A DNA stretch of 64,000 nucleotides from Pseudoxanthomonas sp. (GCF_035999195.1 NZ_DASYGY010000009.1:1364001-1428000), one strand, 5' to 3'. Positions 52,582-61,667 are shown, counted from the first letter of the stretch. The notes: generated by a model from the sequence alone, not told the origin. Translations and numbers: made by a program.

Positions 52582-55473
52582 ATGTCCCTCGCCTCCAGCT
52601 ACGACCCCAAGTCCTTCGAATCCCGCCTGTACGCGCAGTGGGAAGCCGCCGGCTACTTCAAGCCCAGCGGCAAGGGCGAACCGTACACGGTGCTGCTGCC
52701 GCCGCCGAACGTCACCGGCACCCTGCACATGGGGCACGCGTTCCAGCACACGCTGATGGACGCGCTGGTGCGTTACCACCGCATGCGCGGCTTCGACACG
52801 CTGTGGCAGATGGGCACCGACCATGCCGGCATCGCGACGGAAATGGTCGTCAGCCGCAACCTGGCGCAGGAAGGCAAGGGCGAGACGCGCGACGTGCTGG
52901 GCCGCGACGGCTTCATCGCCAAGGTCTGGGAGTGGAAGGCGCAGTCCGGCGACACCATCGAGCGGCAGATGCGCCGCATGGGCGCGTCCGGCGACTGGTC
53001 GCGCAGCACGTTCACGATGGACGAGGACGCATCCAGGGCCGTCATCGAGGCCTTCGTGCGTTGGCACGAGCAGGGCCTGATCTACCGCGGCCAACGCCTG
53101 GTCAACTGGGACCCGGTGCTGAAGACCGCGATCTCCGACCTGGAAGTGGAGAACGTCGAGGAAGACGGCTTCCTGTGGTCGATCGCCTACAAATTGGAGG
53201 ATGGCGCCAGCTACGAGCACGTCGAGCACGATGCGGATGGTAATGAGACGTTGCGCGAAACCCGCGACTACCTGGTAGTGGCCACCACGCGCCCGGAGAC
53301 GCTACTTGGCGATGCCGCGGTGATGGTCCATCCCGAGGATGAGCGCTACGCTCACCTCGTCGGCAAGAAGGTGAAGCTGCCGCTTGTCGATCGTGAGCTT
53401 CCTGTTATCGCCGACGACTACGTCGACCGCGAGTTCGGCACGGGCGTGGTGAAGGTCACACCAGCGCACGACTTCAACGACTACCAGGTGGGCCTGCGCC
53501 ACAACCTGCCGCTGATCAACCTGCTGACGCCGACGGCGGCGATCAACGAGAACGCACCGGAAAAATATCGCGGCCTGGACCGCTACGAAGCACGCAAGGC
53601 CGTCCTCGCGGATCTGGAAGACGCCGGCCTGCTGGTCGAAACCAAGCCGCACAAGCTGCAAGTGCCGCGCGGCGACCGCACCGGCCAGGTGATCGAGCCC
53701 TACCTGACCGACCAGTGGTTCGTGAAGATGGACGGCCTGGCCAAGCGCGGCCTGGAGCTGGTCGAGTCCGGCGAGGTGAAGTTCGTCCCGCCGAACTGGA
53801 TCAATACCTATCGTCACTGGATGGAGAACATCCAGGACTGGTGCATCAGCCGCCAGCTCTGGTGGGGCCACCGCATCCCGGCGTGGTTCGATGCCGCAGG
53901 CAATTGCTACGTCGGCCGCGACGAATCCGAAGCACGCGCCAAGGCCGGCCTGTCCGCCGATGTCGCGCTGACCCAGGACAGCGACGTGCTGGAAACCTGG
54001 TTCTCCTCGCAGCTGTGGCCGTTCAGCACGATGGGCTGGCCGGATGCGGACGCGATGGCCGAACGCGGCTTCGACCGTTACCTGCCCTCGTCGGTGCTGG
54101 TCACCGGCTTCGACATCATCTTCTTCTGGGTGGCCCGCATGGTCATGGCCACCGACCATTTCACCGGCAAGGTGCCGTTCCGCGACGTCTACATGACCGG
54201 CCTGATCCGCGACAAGGACGGCCAGAAGATGTCCAAGTCGAAGGGCAACGTGCTGGACCCGCTGGACATCATCGACGGCATCTCGCTGGAAGACCTGGTG
54301 GCCAAGCGCACCGGCGGCCTGATGCAGCCGAAGATGGCCGAGAAGATCGAGAAGGCCACGCGCAAGGAATTCCCCGACGGCATCGTGCCGCACGGCGCCG
54401 ACGCGCTGCGCTTCACCATCGCCGCGCTGGCCACGCACGGCCGCGACATCAAGTTCGACATGGGCCGCGCCGAGGGCTACAAGAACTTCTGCAACAAGCT
54501 GTGGAACGCCACCCGCTTCGTGCTGATGAACACCGAGGGTTTCTCCCTTCCTCCGCTTGCGGGGGAAGGTGCCCGGAGGGCGGATGGGGGCAGCGCGATG
54601 CCGAACCCGGTCACGGACGCCGAGAAGTGGATCCTCTCCCGCCTGGCCAAGGTCACCGCCGAGGCCGAAACGCAGTTCGCCGCCTACCGCTTCGACCTGC
54701 TGTCGCAGGCGCTGTACGAGTTCGCCTGGAACGAGTTCTGCGACTGGTTCGTCGAACTCGCCAAGCCTGCCCTGAGCAAGGTCGAAGGGCCTGCATTGAA
54801 CGGCGACGATGCCGCGGCCGCCGACAGCACCCGCCACACGCTGCTGTACGTGCTGGAATCGCTGCTGCGCCTGCTGCACCCGCTGACCCCGTTCGTCACC
54901 GAGGAACTGTGGCAGCAGGTCGCGCCGAAGCTGGGCATCGACGGCGGCACCGTGTCGTTGCGTCCCTACCCGGTCGCCGGCGACTTCGCCGGCCAGGATT
55001 ACGCGCAGGCCGATGCCGACGTGGAATGGCTGAAGACCATGGTGTCGACGCTGCGCCGCGTGCGCAGCGAGCTCAACGTCTCGCCGGGCAAGACCATCCG
55101 CCTGCTGCTGCAGGATGGCCGTGACAACGACCGCGACCGCGTCGCGCGCTTCGCCCCGTCGTTGTCGTTCCTGCTGAAGCTGGACGGCATCGCGTGGCTC
55201 GACGCCGGCGCCGATGCCCCAGCCTCCGCCGCCGCCGTGGTCGGCGAGCTGAAACTGCTGGTGCCGCTGGAAGGCCTGGTCGACCTGGATGCCGAGCGCG
55301 CGCGCCTGGACAAGGAAATCGCCCGCGTCGCCGGCGAGAAGGACAAGAGCGAAGCCAAGCTGGCCAAGTTCACCGACAAGGTGCCGCCGGCCGTGGTCGA
55401 GCAGGAGCGACAGCGCCTGGTCGATTGGAGCAGCCAGCTCGCCGCCCTGCACGCGCAGCGCGCGAAGCTCTGA
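52582..55473 (+). CDS. valS: valyl-tRNA synthetase
   Basis: A 963-residue class I synthetase. Motifs: PPNVTGTLHMGHAF (HIGH), the editing domain with TTRPETLLGDAAVMVHPED, DVLETWFSSQLWP, KMSKSKGNV, and a C-terminal coiled-coil tRNA-binding arm (DAERARLDKEIARV). Two short in-frame repeats interrupt the anticodon-binding region: residues about 654-670 (LPPLAGEGARRADGG) and 729-738 (PALSKVEGPA). Confidence 0.96.
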   Translation: MSLASSYDPKSFESRLYAQWEAAGYFKPSGKGEPYTVLLPPPNVTGTLHMGHAFQHTLMDALVRYHRMRGFDTLWQMGTDHAGIATEMVVSRNLAQEGKGETRDVLGRDGFIAKVWEWKAQSGDTIERQMRRMGASGDWSRSTFTMDEDASRAVIEAFVRWHEQGLIYRGQRLVNWDPVLKTAISDLEVENVEEDGFLWSIAYKLEDGASYEHVEHDADGNETLRETRDYLVVATTRPETLLGDAAVMVHPEDERYAHLVGKKVKLPLVDRELPVIADDYVDREFGTGVVKVTPAHDFNDYQVGLRHNLPLINLLTPTAAINENAPEKYRGLDRYEARKAVLADLEDAGLLVETKPHKLQVPRGDRTGQVIEPYLTDQWFVKMDGLAKRGLELVESGEVKFVPPNWINTYRHWMENIQDWCISRQLWWGHRIPAWFDAAGNCYVGRDESEARAKAGLSADVALTQDSDVLETWFSSQLWPFSTMGWPDADAMAERGFDRYLPSSVLVTGFDIIFFWVARMVMATDHFTGKVPFRDVYMTGLIRDKDGQKMSKSKGNVLDPLDIIDGISLEDLVAKRTGGLMQPKMAEKIEKATRKEFPDGIVPHGADALRFTIAALATHGRDIKFDMGRAEGYKNFCNKLWNATRFVLMNTEGFSLPPLAGEGARRADGGSAMPNPVTDAEKWILSRLAKVTAEAETQFAAYRFDLLSQALYEFAWNEFCDWFVELAKPALSKVEGPALNGDDAAAADSTRHTLLYVLESLLRLLHPLTPFVTEELWQQVAPKLGIDGGTVSLRPYPVAGDFAGQDYAQADADVEWLKTMVSTLRRVRSELNVSPGKTIRLLLQDGRDNDRDRVARFAPSLSFLLKLDGIAWLDAGADAPASAAAVVGELKLLVPLEGLVDLDAERARLDKEIARVAGEKDKSEAKLAKFTDKVPPAVVEQERQRLVDWSSQLAALHAQRAKL
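54541..54800. repeat. two short repeat insertions inside valS
   Basis: At 54541-54595 a hairpin-forming repeat (26 bases at 54565-54590 shared with purL) adds about 17 residues. At about 54766-54800 a second repeat encodes PALSKVEGPAL, a peptide known to recur as a repeat-derived insertion in unrelated proteins of many bacteria. Both keep the frame and sit in loops between helices. Confidence 0.75.
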
Positions 55474-55494
55474 CGCTCACGTCATTCCGACCCG

Positions 55495-55577
55495 GTAGAG
55501 TCGAGCTTGCTCGACTCCGCGCAGGCGTTACCCTTCCATCGACTGACCGGAAAGCAGCGGAGCGGGCTCCGCTCTAC
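55495..55577. repeat. pair of GTAG-type REP elements in opposite orientation
   Basis: GTAG followed by stem AGTCGAGC-TT-GCTCGACT is at 55495-55516. A mirrored copy, stem AGCGGAGC-GG-GCTCCGCT followed by CTAC, is at 55556-55577. GTAG-headed palindromes are the SMAG/REP family of Stenotrophomonas and relatives, moved by RAYT transposases. The second copy overlaps the rimI stop codon. Confidence 0.8.
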
Positions 55578-56083
55578 AGCGGCGGCATCGTGCTGATGTC
55601 GTCGGCAACCAGTTCGATCGCCATCACCAGCGCGTCCTCGCGACCGTCCCGCGCCGGGTAATAGCGCGGGCGGCGGCCGATCTCGTTGAAGCCTTCGCTG
55701 TGGTACAGCGTGATGGCGCCGGGGTTGGACGGGCGCACTTCCAGGAACACGCGCTGCACGCGATGGTCGCGGGCGATCTTCACCAAGGCGCGCAGCAATT
55801 GGCGGCCCAGGCCGCGGCCCTGCCGCTCGGGCGCGATGCAGATGTTCAGCACGTGCGCCTCGTCGGCGGCGATGCTCAGCAGGCCGTAGCCGATCACCAG
55901 GCCATGCTCGGTCATCACCCACGACGGGTAGCCGGCTTTCAGGCAGTCCTTGAAGATGCCGCGCGTCCACGGGAACGGATAGGCGCGCTGTTCGATGGCC
56001 ATCACCGCATCGAGGTCGCCCTCGCGCATCGGCCGCAGGCTGGACGTGGACACCGGAGAGGCCTCGACGCCCAGCAGGCTCAC
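55574..56083 (-). CDS. rimI: ribosomal protein S18 alanine N-acetyltransferase RimI
   Basis: A 169-residue GNAT enzyme. MREGDLDAVMAIEQRAYPFPW is the RimI N-terminal motif, and IAPERQGRGLGRQLLRAL binds acetyl-CoA. FLEVRPSNPGAITLYHSEGF and RPRYYPARDGREDALVM complete the family pattern. The GTG start overlaps the upstream psi-like gene (GTGA). The TAG stop is part of the GTAG motif of a REP element. Confidence 0.9.
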   Translation of the reverse strand: MSLLGVEASPVSTSSLRPMREGDLDAVMAIEQRAYPFPWTRGIFKDCLKAGYPSWVMTEHGLVIGYGLLSIAADEAHVLNICIAPERQGRGLGRQLLRALVKIARDHRVQRVFLEVRPSNPGAITLYHSEGFNEIGRRPRYYPARDGREDALVMAIELVADDISTMPPL

Positions 56084-56535
56084 GGCGACGTACCGCGGCG
56101 CAACCTGCGCAAGATGGGCCACAGCGCACGCTTGGCCGCCGGGTTGCCGCGCAGTTCGCTCGATGGCGGCCACTGCGCGAACAGCTCCGCCGCGCCAGGC
56201 GCATTGGGATTGCAGCCCGAGGCCCGGATCAGCGCGAAATGCAGGCGATCGGGAAGCTTCGCGCCGCCCGTCCGCCGCGTGGGTGCGGGGCGTTCGGGCG
56301 CCGGCGCCTCGATGGCGTCGCGCGCCGGCGGACGGGCCCGGGACGGCACCGCCGCAGGTGCGCGGTCGGTCGAGGGCGGGGCATCGATGATGGGGTTGCG
56401 CGCTGCCGGCGCCTCCGCCACGGCCGGCGAACCGGCTTCGGTCGGCCAGTCGGCCGGCAGATAGACGACGTGGCCGAGCGCGCGCAGCCAACCCTGCTGC
56501 TCGGCCGACCACAGGCGGTCCGCCGACAGCGTCAC
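56080..56535 (-). CDS. putative DNA polymerase III psi subunit (HolD-like)
   Basis: A 151-residue protein from a GTG overlapping the pssA stop. The N-terminus (ADRLWSAEQQGWLRALGHVVYLP) and C-terminus (RGNPAAKRALWPILRRLRR) resemble the ends of E. coli psi, whose C-terminal part reads RANPTARAALWQQI. The middle is a Pro/Ala/Arg-rich linker. It lies directly upstream of rimI, the same order as holD-rimI in E. coli. Psi bridges chi to the clamp loader; chi is encoded at 52054-52473. Confidence 0.7.
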   Translation of the reverse strand: MTLSADRLWSAEQQGWLRALGHVVYLPADWPTEAGSPAVAEAPAARNPIIDAPPSTDRAPAAVPSRARPPARDAIEAPAPERPAPTRRTGGAKLPDRLHFALIRASGCNPNAPGAAELFAQWPPSSELRGNPAAKRALWPILRRLRRGTSP

Positions 56536-57311
56536 GCGGCGGCGTCCTTCTGCCGGCGCATGCGCTGCCAGAGCCAGAGGCAGGGGCCTGACAGCGCGTA
56601 CACCACGCCCACCGCGAACAGCGTGCGCGGCAGGTCGATGAAGAGGATCGCCAGCACCAGCGGCACCAGCGCCAGCACCACGAACGGAATACGGTCGGCC
56701 TTCGCCCCGCCCTCGCCGGTGCCCTTGAAGCTCCAGAACCGGATGCGGCTGACCATCAGCAGCGCCGCGACCAGCGTCACCGCCAGCGCCACGTAGCGCA
56801 GCTCTTCACCGCTCCAGCCCAGCTCGCCGTCGGCGAAGGCCCACACGAAGGACATCATCAGGCCGGCCGCCGCCGGACTGGCCAGGCCGATGAACCAGCG
56901 CTTGTCCACCGTGCCCACCTGGGTATTGAACCGGGCCAGCCGCAGCGCCGCACAGGCCGCGTAGAGGAACGCCACCACCCAGCCCACGCGGCCCATGACG
57001 CCGCCGTCGAACTTCAGCGCCGACAGCGACCAGTGGTACATCACCAGCGACGGCGCCAGCCCGAAGCTGACCAGGTCGGCCAGCGAGTCGTACTGCACGC
57101 CGAACTCGCTGCTGGTGCCGGTCAGGCGCGCCACCCGCCCGTCGATGCCGTCCATCAGGCCGGCCACGAACACCGCGATGGCCGCATTGACGAACTGGCC
57201 GTTGGCGGCGGCGATGATGGCGAAGAAGCCCGCGAACAGGCCGGCGGTGGTGAACAGGTTGGGCAGCAGGTAGATCCCCCGCGAGCGCGGGGGCGGCTTG
57301 ATTTCGTTCAT
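56532..57311 (-). CDS. pssA: CDP-diacylglycerol--serine O-phosphatidyltransferase
   Basis: A 259-residue inner-membrane enzyme with about seven to eight helices that makes phosphatidylserine for phosphatidylethanolamine synthesis. The CDP-alcohol phosphotransferase signature DGIDGRVARLTGTSSEFGVQ, followed by YDSLAD, supplies the metal-binding Asp residues. The start at 57311 (MNEIKPPPRSRGIYLLPN) is the family form. It overlaps the psi-like gene by four bases. Confidence 0.93.
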   Translation of the reverse strand: MNEIKPPPRSRGIYLLPNLFTTAGLFAGFFAIIAAANGQFVNAAIAVFVAGLMDGIDGRVARLTGTSSEFGVQYDSLADLVSFGLAPSLVMYHWSLSALKFDGGVMGRVGWVVAFLYAACAALRLARFNTQVGTVDKRWFIGLASPAAAGLMMSFVWAFADGELGWSGEELRYVALAVTLVAALLMVSRIRFWSFKGTGEGGAKADRIPFVVLALVPLVLAILFIDLPRTLFAVGVVYALSGPCLWLWQRMRRQKDAAA

Positions 57312-57402
57312 GGGTCGCAGTTTAGCCCAGCGCTCCCCCGCCCGGCTTGCCTGCGCGGCCCGGGGGTGCTGCAATCAGGCCTCCCGCGATCCGGAGCTTC
57401 CC

Positions 57403-57801
57403 ATGCGCCTCCTGTCCTGCCTCGCCGTGCTGGCGTTCTGCCTGGCGACCGCCGCCTCCGTGCAGGCCCAGCAGGTCTACCAGTGGAAGGACAAGAACGG
57501 GGTCACCCACTACTCCGACAGCCCGCCCCCCAACCAGACCACGCAGAACCGGCGCATCAACCAGTACGGCGCCCCGGCGGCCGATACGGCGCAGCCCGCG
57601 GGCAAGCCGGTCGAGAATGCCCAATGCACGACCGCTCGGGCGAACCTTCAGATGCTGGCGGCCACCAAAGGCCCCATCCAGCAGGACACCGACGGCGACG
57701 GCAAGCCGGACGTCACCCTGGACGACGCCGGTCGCGAGAACCAGCGCAACCTGGCCGACGCCGCCGTGAAGGCCTATTGCACGCCGACCGCCGGCCGCTG
57801 A
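57403..57801 (+). CDS. DUF4124-type secreted protein
   Basis: A 132-residue protein with a signal peptide (LSCLAVLAFCLATAASVQA, cleavage about 22). It then has the DUF4124 motif VYQWKDKNGVTHYSDSPPP, a WxDxxGxxHYSD-type domain found in many small envelope proteins. Two Cys in the mature part (NAQCTT and AYCTPT) may pair. The function is unknown. It is divergent from pssA. Confidence 0.8.
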   Translation: MRLLSCLAVLAFCLATAASVQAQQVYQWKDKNGVTHYSDSPPPNQTTQNRRINQYGAPAADTAQPAGKPVENAQCTTARANLQMLAATKGPIQQDTDGDGKPDVTLDDAGRENQRNLADAAVKAYCTPTAGR

Positions 57802-57810
57802 TCCCTTCGC

Positions 57811-58098
57811 ATGCGCGCATGGCTGGCGATCGCCGCAGGCATCGGGCTGGGCGTCGGCGTCGCCTGGTGGCTGGCCCGCGAGTCGCCCGAGAGCACCTCA
57901 CGCAAGCAAGCGCGCGCCGAACAGGCGGCGGCCGCACAGGCCCGCGATGCGCGCCCCTCGCTCTACCGCTGGCGCGACGATGCCGGTGTGCTGCAGATCA
58001 CCGAGCAGCCGCCGAAGGGCCGCCGCTACGAACGCATCGACCGCGACACGCCGGCCGGCATCCGCGTGAGCGGTGACGCCACGCCCGACGCGGATTGA
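57811..58098 (+). CDS. small membrane-anchored DUF4124-like protein
   Basis: A 95-residue protein: an N-terminal TM anchor (LAIAAGIGLGVGVAWWLA), an Ala/Arg-rich helix, then SLYRWRDDAGVLQITEQPPKGRRYERI, which repeats the DUF4124 pattern of its upstream neighbour. The gap between them is nine bases. It may be a paralogue; the role is unknown. Confidence 0.65.
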   Translation: MRAWLAIAAGIGLGVGVAWWLARESPESTSRKQARAEQAAAAQARDARPSLYRWRDDAGVLQITEQPPKGRRYERIDRDTPAGIRVSGDATPDAD

Positions 58099-58168
58099 CC
58101 CGCCGCCGCCCCGGCTGCGGCCAAGGCTGGCAAAATAGGCGATTCGCCCTTCCCGGATCCCCCTGCCG

Positions 58169-59863
58169 ATGCGCCTGTCGCAGTTCCATCTCCGCACCAC
58201 CAAGGAAACGCCCGCCGACGCCGAACTGGTCAGCCACCAGCTGATGCTGCGCGCCGGCATGATCCGCAAGCTGGCCGCCGGCCTGTACACCTGGTCGCCG
58301 CTGGGCCTGCGCGTGCTGCGCAAGGTGGAAACCGTGGTGCGGGAGGAGATGGACCGGGCCGGCGCGATCGAGATGCTCATGCCGACCATCCAGCCGCGCG
58401 AGCTGTGGGAAGAGACGGGCCGATGGGAGAAGTTCGGCGGCCAGCTGCTGAAGATCACCGACCGCAAGGAGCAGGCCTTCTGCTACAGCCCCACGGCGGA
58501 AGAAGCGGTGACCGACTTCGCTAGGCAGGAGCTGTCCAGCTACAAGCAGCTGCCGGTCAACTTCTACCAGATTCAGACCAAGTTCCGCGACGAGATCCGT
58601 CCGCGCTTCGGCGTGATGCGCGCGCGCGAGTTCGTGATGAAGGACGCCTACTCCTTCCACCTCACCGACGAGGACCTGGTGCGCGAATACCGCAACATGC
58701 ATGCGGCCTACACGCGCATCTTCACCCGCCTGGGCCTGGACTTCCGCGCGGTGCAGGCCGACAGCGGCGCCATCGGCGGTGACGCCTCGCAGGAGTTCCA
58801 CGTGCTGGCCGACTCGGGCGAGGACGCCATCGCGTTCTCCACCGGCTCCGACTACGCCGCCAATGTCGAAACCGCGCAGGCCGCCGCCCCGGGCCCGCGC
58901 GCCGCCGCGTCGGAAGCGATGACCAAGGTGGCCACGCCCACGCAGAAGACCTGCGAGGACGTCGCCGCCCTGCTCGGCATTCCGCTGCAACGCACGGTCA
59001 AGTCGGTCGCCGTGATGACCGACGGGGGCTTCGTGCTGGCCCTGGTGCGCGGCGACCATGCCGTCAACGAGATCAAGCTGGGCAAGGTCGCCGGCATGGC
59101 CGACTACCGGCTGGCGACGGAGGCGGAAATCCTCGCCCATCTCGGCAGTGAGCCGGGCTTCCTCGGTCCGGTCGGCGCGAAACAGGCGATCCGCGTGGTC
59201 ACCGACCGCGACGTGGCGGCGATGGCGGATTTCGTGGTCGGCGCCAACGAGTCCGGCTTCCACCTGGCCGGCGTCAACTGGGGCCGCGATCTGCCCGAGC
59301 CGGAGACCGTGGCCGATATCCGCAACGTGGTGGCCGGCGACCGGGCGGCCAACGGCGGCGAGATCCGCATCGTGCGCGGCATCGAGGTGGGCCACGTGTT
59401 CCAGCTCGGTCGCAAGTACAGCGAAGCGATGAAGTTCACCGTGCCGGACGAGACCGGCAAGGCCGCCACGCCGGCGATGGGCTGCTACGGCATCGGCGTG
59501 TCGCGCATCGTGGCCGCCGCCATCGAGCAGAACCACGACGCCAACGGCATCATCTGGCCGGCGCCGATGGCGCCGTGGGCCGTCGCCGTGTGCATGATCA
59601 ATCCGAAGAACGATGCGGCGGTGAACGACGCTGCACAGCAGCTGCTGCAGGAACTGCAGGCCGCCGGGATCGACGCGGTGCTGGATGACCGCGGCCTGCG
59701 CCCCGGCGCGATGTTCGCCGACATCGAACTGATCGGCATTCCGCACCGCGTGGTGGTGTCCGAACGCGGACTCGCCGCGGGCACGTTCGAATACCGCGCG
59801 CGCCGGGCGACGGAAGCCGAGAACATCGGTCGCGACGAACTGCTGGCGCGCCTGCGGGGTTGA
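58169..59863 (+). CDS. proS: prolyl-tRNA synthetase (bacterial type)
   Basis: A 564-residue class II synthetase with the bacterial editing insertion (INS, about residues 225-385). MRLSQFHLRTTKETPADAE is the standard start. Motif 2 (FRDEIRPRFGVMRAREFVMKD) and motif 3 (GCYGIGVSRIVAA) are present, and the anticodon-binding domain forms the C-terminus. A single gene. Confidence 0.96.
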   Translation: MRLSQFHLRTTKETPADAELVSHQLMLRAGMIRKLAAGLYTWSPLGLRVLRKVETVVREEMDRAGAIEMLMPTIQPRELWEETGRWEKFGGQLLKITDRKEQAFCYSPTAEEAVTDFARQELSSYKQLPVNFYQIQTKFRDEIRPRFGVMRAREFVMKDAYSFHLTDEDLVREYRNMHAAYTRIFTRLGLDFRAVQADSGAIGGDASQEFHVLADSGEDAIAFSTGSDYAANVETAQAAAPGPRAAASEAMTKVATPTQKTCEDVAALLGIPLQRTVKSVAVMTDGGFVLALVRGDHAVNEIKLGKVAGMADYRLATEAEILAHLGSEPGFLGPVGAKQAIRVVTDRDVAAMADFVVGANESGFHLAGVNWGRDLPEPETVADIRNVVAGDRAANGGEIRIVRGIEVGHVFQLGRKYSEAMKFTVPDETGKAATPAMGCYGIGVSRIVAAAIEQNHDANGIIWPAPMAPWAVAVCMINPKNDAAVNDAAQQLLQELQAAGIDAVLDDRGLRPGAMFADIELIGIPHRVVVSERGLAAGTFEYRARRATEAENIGRDELLARLRG

Positions 59864-59900
59864 TCGCAGCACGGATTCCGGAAAAGGGAATCGTCGCGGT

Positions 59901-59930
59901 TTGTGCCGCGATTATCCCGTCGATTAAGAT
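59901..59930 (+). promoter_or_regulatory. candidate promoter of the H-NS-family gene
   Basis: TTGTGC at 59901-59906 and TAAGAT at 59925-59930 are spaced by 18 bases, 49 bases before the ATG at 59979, in an A/T-richer patch. CTGGAGATTCTG before the ATG is a good ribosome-binding site. Confidence 0.35.
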
Positions 59931-59978
59931 GATTATTCGGCCAAGGACGGGCGTTTCCCTTCCTGACTGGAGATTCTG

Positions 59979-60347
59979 ATGTCGATCGACCTGCGTAACC
60001 TGTCCGCCAAGGAGCTTGGCGCCCTGATCGAAAAAGCCAAGCAGCAGCAGAGCCGGCTGGCCAAGCGCACGCCCATCGCCACCGTGCGCAGCAAGATCAC
60101 CAAGTTCGCCAAGGCCGAGGGCTACACGCTGGAGGAGCTGTTCGGTACCGGCGGTACGCGCCCGGCCAAGGCAGCGGGCAAGCCCGGCCCGCGTGCCGGC
60201 AAGAAGCTCGGCAAGGTCGCGCCGAAATACCGCAACCCGGCCAACCCGAAGGAAACCTGGACCGGCCGCGGCAAGCATCCACGCTGGATGGCGGCGCTGA
60301 TCGCCAAGGGCAAGAAGGCCGACGACTTCCTGATCAAGAAGAAGTAA
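59979..60347 (+). CDS. H-NS family nucleoid-associated protein
   Basis: A 122-residue DNA-binding protein. The N-terminal helix pair (LSAKELGALIEKAKQQQSRLAKR) serves oligomerisation. A Lys/Pro/Gly-rich linker is followed by the H-NS DNA-binding hook in YRNPANPKETWTGRGKHPRW. It is related to the xanthomonad XrvA-type regulators, which silence A/T-rich genes. It has its own promoter candidate and terminator. Confidence 0.88.
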   Translation: MSIDLRNLSAKELGALIEKAKQQQSRLAKRTPIATVRSKITKFAKAEGYTLEELFGTGGTRPAKAAGKPGPRAGKKLGKVAPKYRNPANPKETWTGRGKHPRWMAALIAKGKKADDFLIKKK

Positions 60348-60372
60348 TCGCGACCGCAGAAATCGAAAGAAG

Positions 60373-60404
60373 ACGGGAGGCCTGGCCTCCCGTTCTTCGT
60401 TTCC
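60373..60404 (+). terminator. rho-independent terminator of the H-NS-family gene
   Basis: ACGGGAGGCC at 60373-60382 pairs with GGCCTCCCGT at 60384-60393, followed by T-rich TCTTCGTTTCC. It lies 25 bases after the stop and also faces the converging exporter gene. Confidence 0.8.
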
Positions 60405-60419
60405 GGCGCCGGGAATGCC

Positions 60420-61667
60420 TCAGAGATTCTTGCGCGAGGAAATCAGCAGGTTGCCGAACAGCAGGCCGGCGACCAGCGCCATCACCACGTTGGTCACGGC
60501 CAGCAGCGCCGATTGCCCCACACCCACGTCCTGCTGCTGCACCAGGGTCAGCAGCCCGCGCAGGCTGGTGCTGCCCGGCACCAGCATCAGGATGCCGGGC
60601 ACGCGGATCAGGGCGCCGGGACGGTTTGCCCAACGCGCGAACGCATTGCCGGCCGCGGTCAACGTCAGCGCCGACAGGAAGATGCCGACCGGGCTGCCCC
60701 AGGTCTGGCCGGCGTAGCGCGAGATGCTGTAGCCGGCGATCGCCGCGGCCATCACCCAGAAGTAGTCGCGCCGGTGCGCCTTGAACAGCACGGCGAACGC
60801 GTAGGCGGCGAACACCATGGCGGCCCACTCCACCCATTCCGGCTGCGGCCGCGAAGCGCGCACGTCCGGATACAGACCCACCAGCTGCGCCAGCGTCACC
60901 GCGATCATGCTGCCGACCGTCAGCTTGAGTACCGTGGCCATCGCGCCGGCGAAACGCGCCACGCCCGACACCAGATGCTGGCTGGTCAGCTCGTTGACCG
61001 CATTGGTCAGCGCCATGCCGGGCAGCAGCACGATCAGCGAGGCGATGATCACCGTGTTGAGGTTCAACGGCGCGATGAAGTTGGCCACCAGGATCGCCAC
61101 GAAGCCGGCGACCAGCGCCGAAATCGCATCGCTGGCCTCCTTCATCTTCGGCCGACGCGCGATCAGTTCGCCCAGCACGCCGATGATCACGCCGATCAGG
61201 CCGGCGGTGGCGATGTCCAGCCACGGCAGCCGCCACAGGCCGGCGACCGCGGCCGCGGCCAGCCCCGAGGCGAAGATCTGCATCGCCCGCCAGCGCCAGC
61301 CGGGCGTGCGGTCGAGCGCACGCAGGGCGGTATGGCCCTGGGCGATGCTCATCTCGCCGGACGACACCGCGTCGGCGATGCGGTCGGCTTCGCTGAGCTT
61401 GTGCAGGTCGGTTTCGCCGGGCGCCAGCCGGATCACCCGCGTGCTGTCGCTGGCGCCGAGCGGGCGCGACGGATCGCTGAAACTCAGGATCAGGCCGGTC
61501 GGGTTGGACCACGGCTCGCAATCCAGACCCAGGCGTTGCGACAGGCCCACAACGGTGCCTTCCAGTCGCTGCGCCGTGGTGCCGTAACTGTGCAGGCGCC
61601 CGGCGATTTCGCAGACGAACGCGATGCGCTGGGCATAGGTGGCGGTGGTCAGCAGATCGTCGGCCAT
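60420..61667 (-). CDS. ThrE-family threonine/serine exporter
   Basis: A 415-residue inner-membrane protein with an N-terminal DUF1212/ThrE domain (YAQRIAFVCEIAGRLHSYGTTAQRLE) and about ten TM helices; the second half resembles the ThrE_2/DUF3815 part (GSPVGIFLSALTLTAAGNAFAR, LMLVPGSTSLRGLL). Both halves are in one chain, as in corynebacterial ThrE. The start at 61667 (MADDLLTTATY) is preferred; upstream frame overlaps the divergent gene. Confidence 0.85.
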   Translation of the reverse strand: MADDLLTTATYAQRIAFVCEIAGRLHSYGTTAQRLEGTVVGLSQRLGLDCEPWSNPTGLILSFSDPSRPLGASDSTRVIRLAPGETDLHKLSEADRIADAVSSGEMSIAQGHTALRALDRTPGWRWRAMQIFASGLAAAAVAGLWRLPWLDIATAGLIGVIIGVLGELIARRPKMKEASDAISALVAGFVAILVANFIAPLNLNTVIIASLIVLLPGMALTNAVNELTSQHLVSGVARFAGAMATVLKLTVGSMIAVTLAQLVGLYPDVRASRPQPEWVEWAAMVFAAYAFAVLFKAHRRDYFWVMAAAIAGYSISRYAGQTWGSPVGIFLSALTLTAAGNAFARWANRPGALIRVPGILMLVPGSTSLRGLLTLVQQQDVGVGQSALLAVTNVVMALVAGLLFGNLLISSRKNL

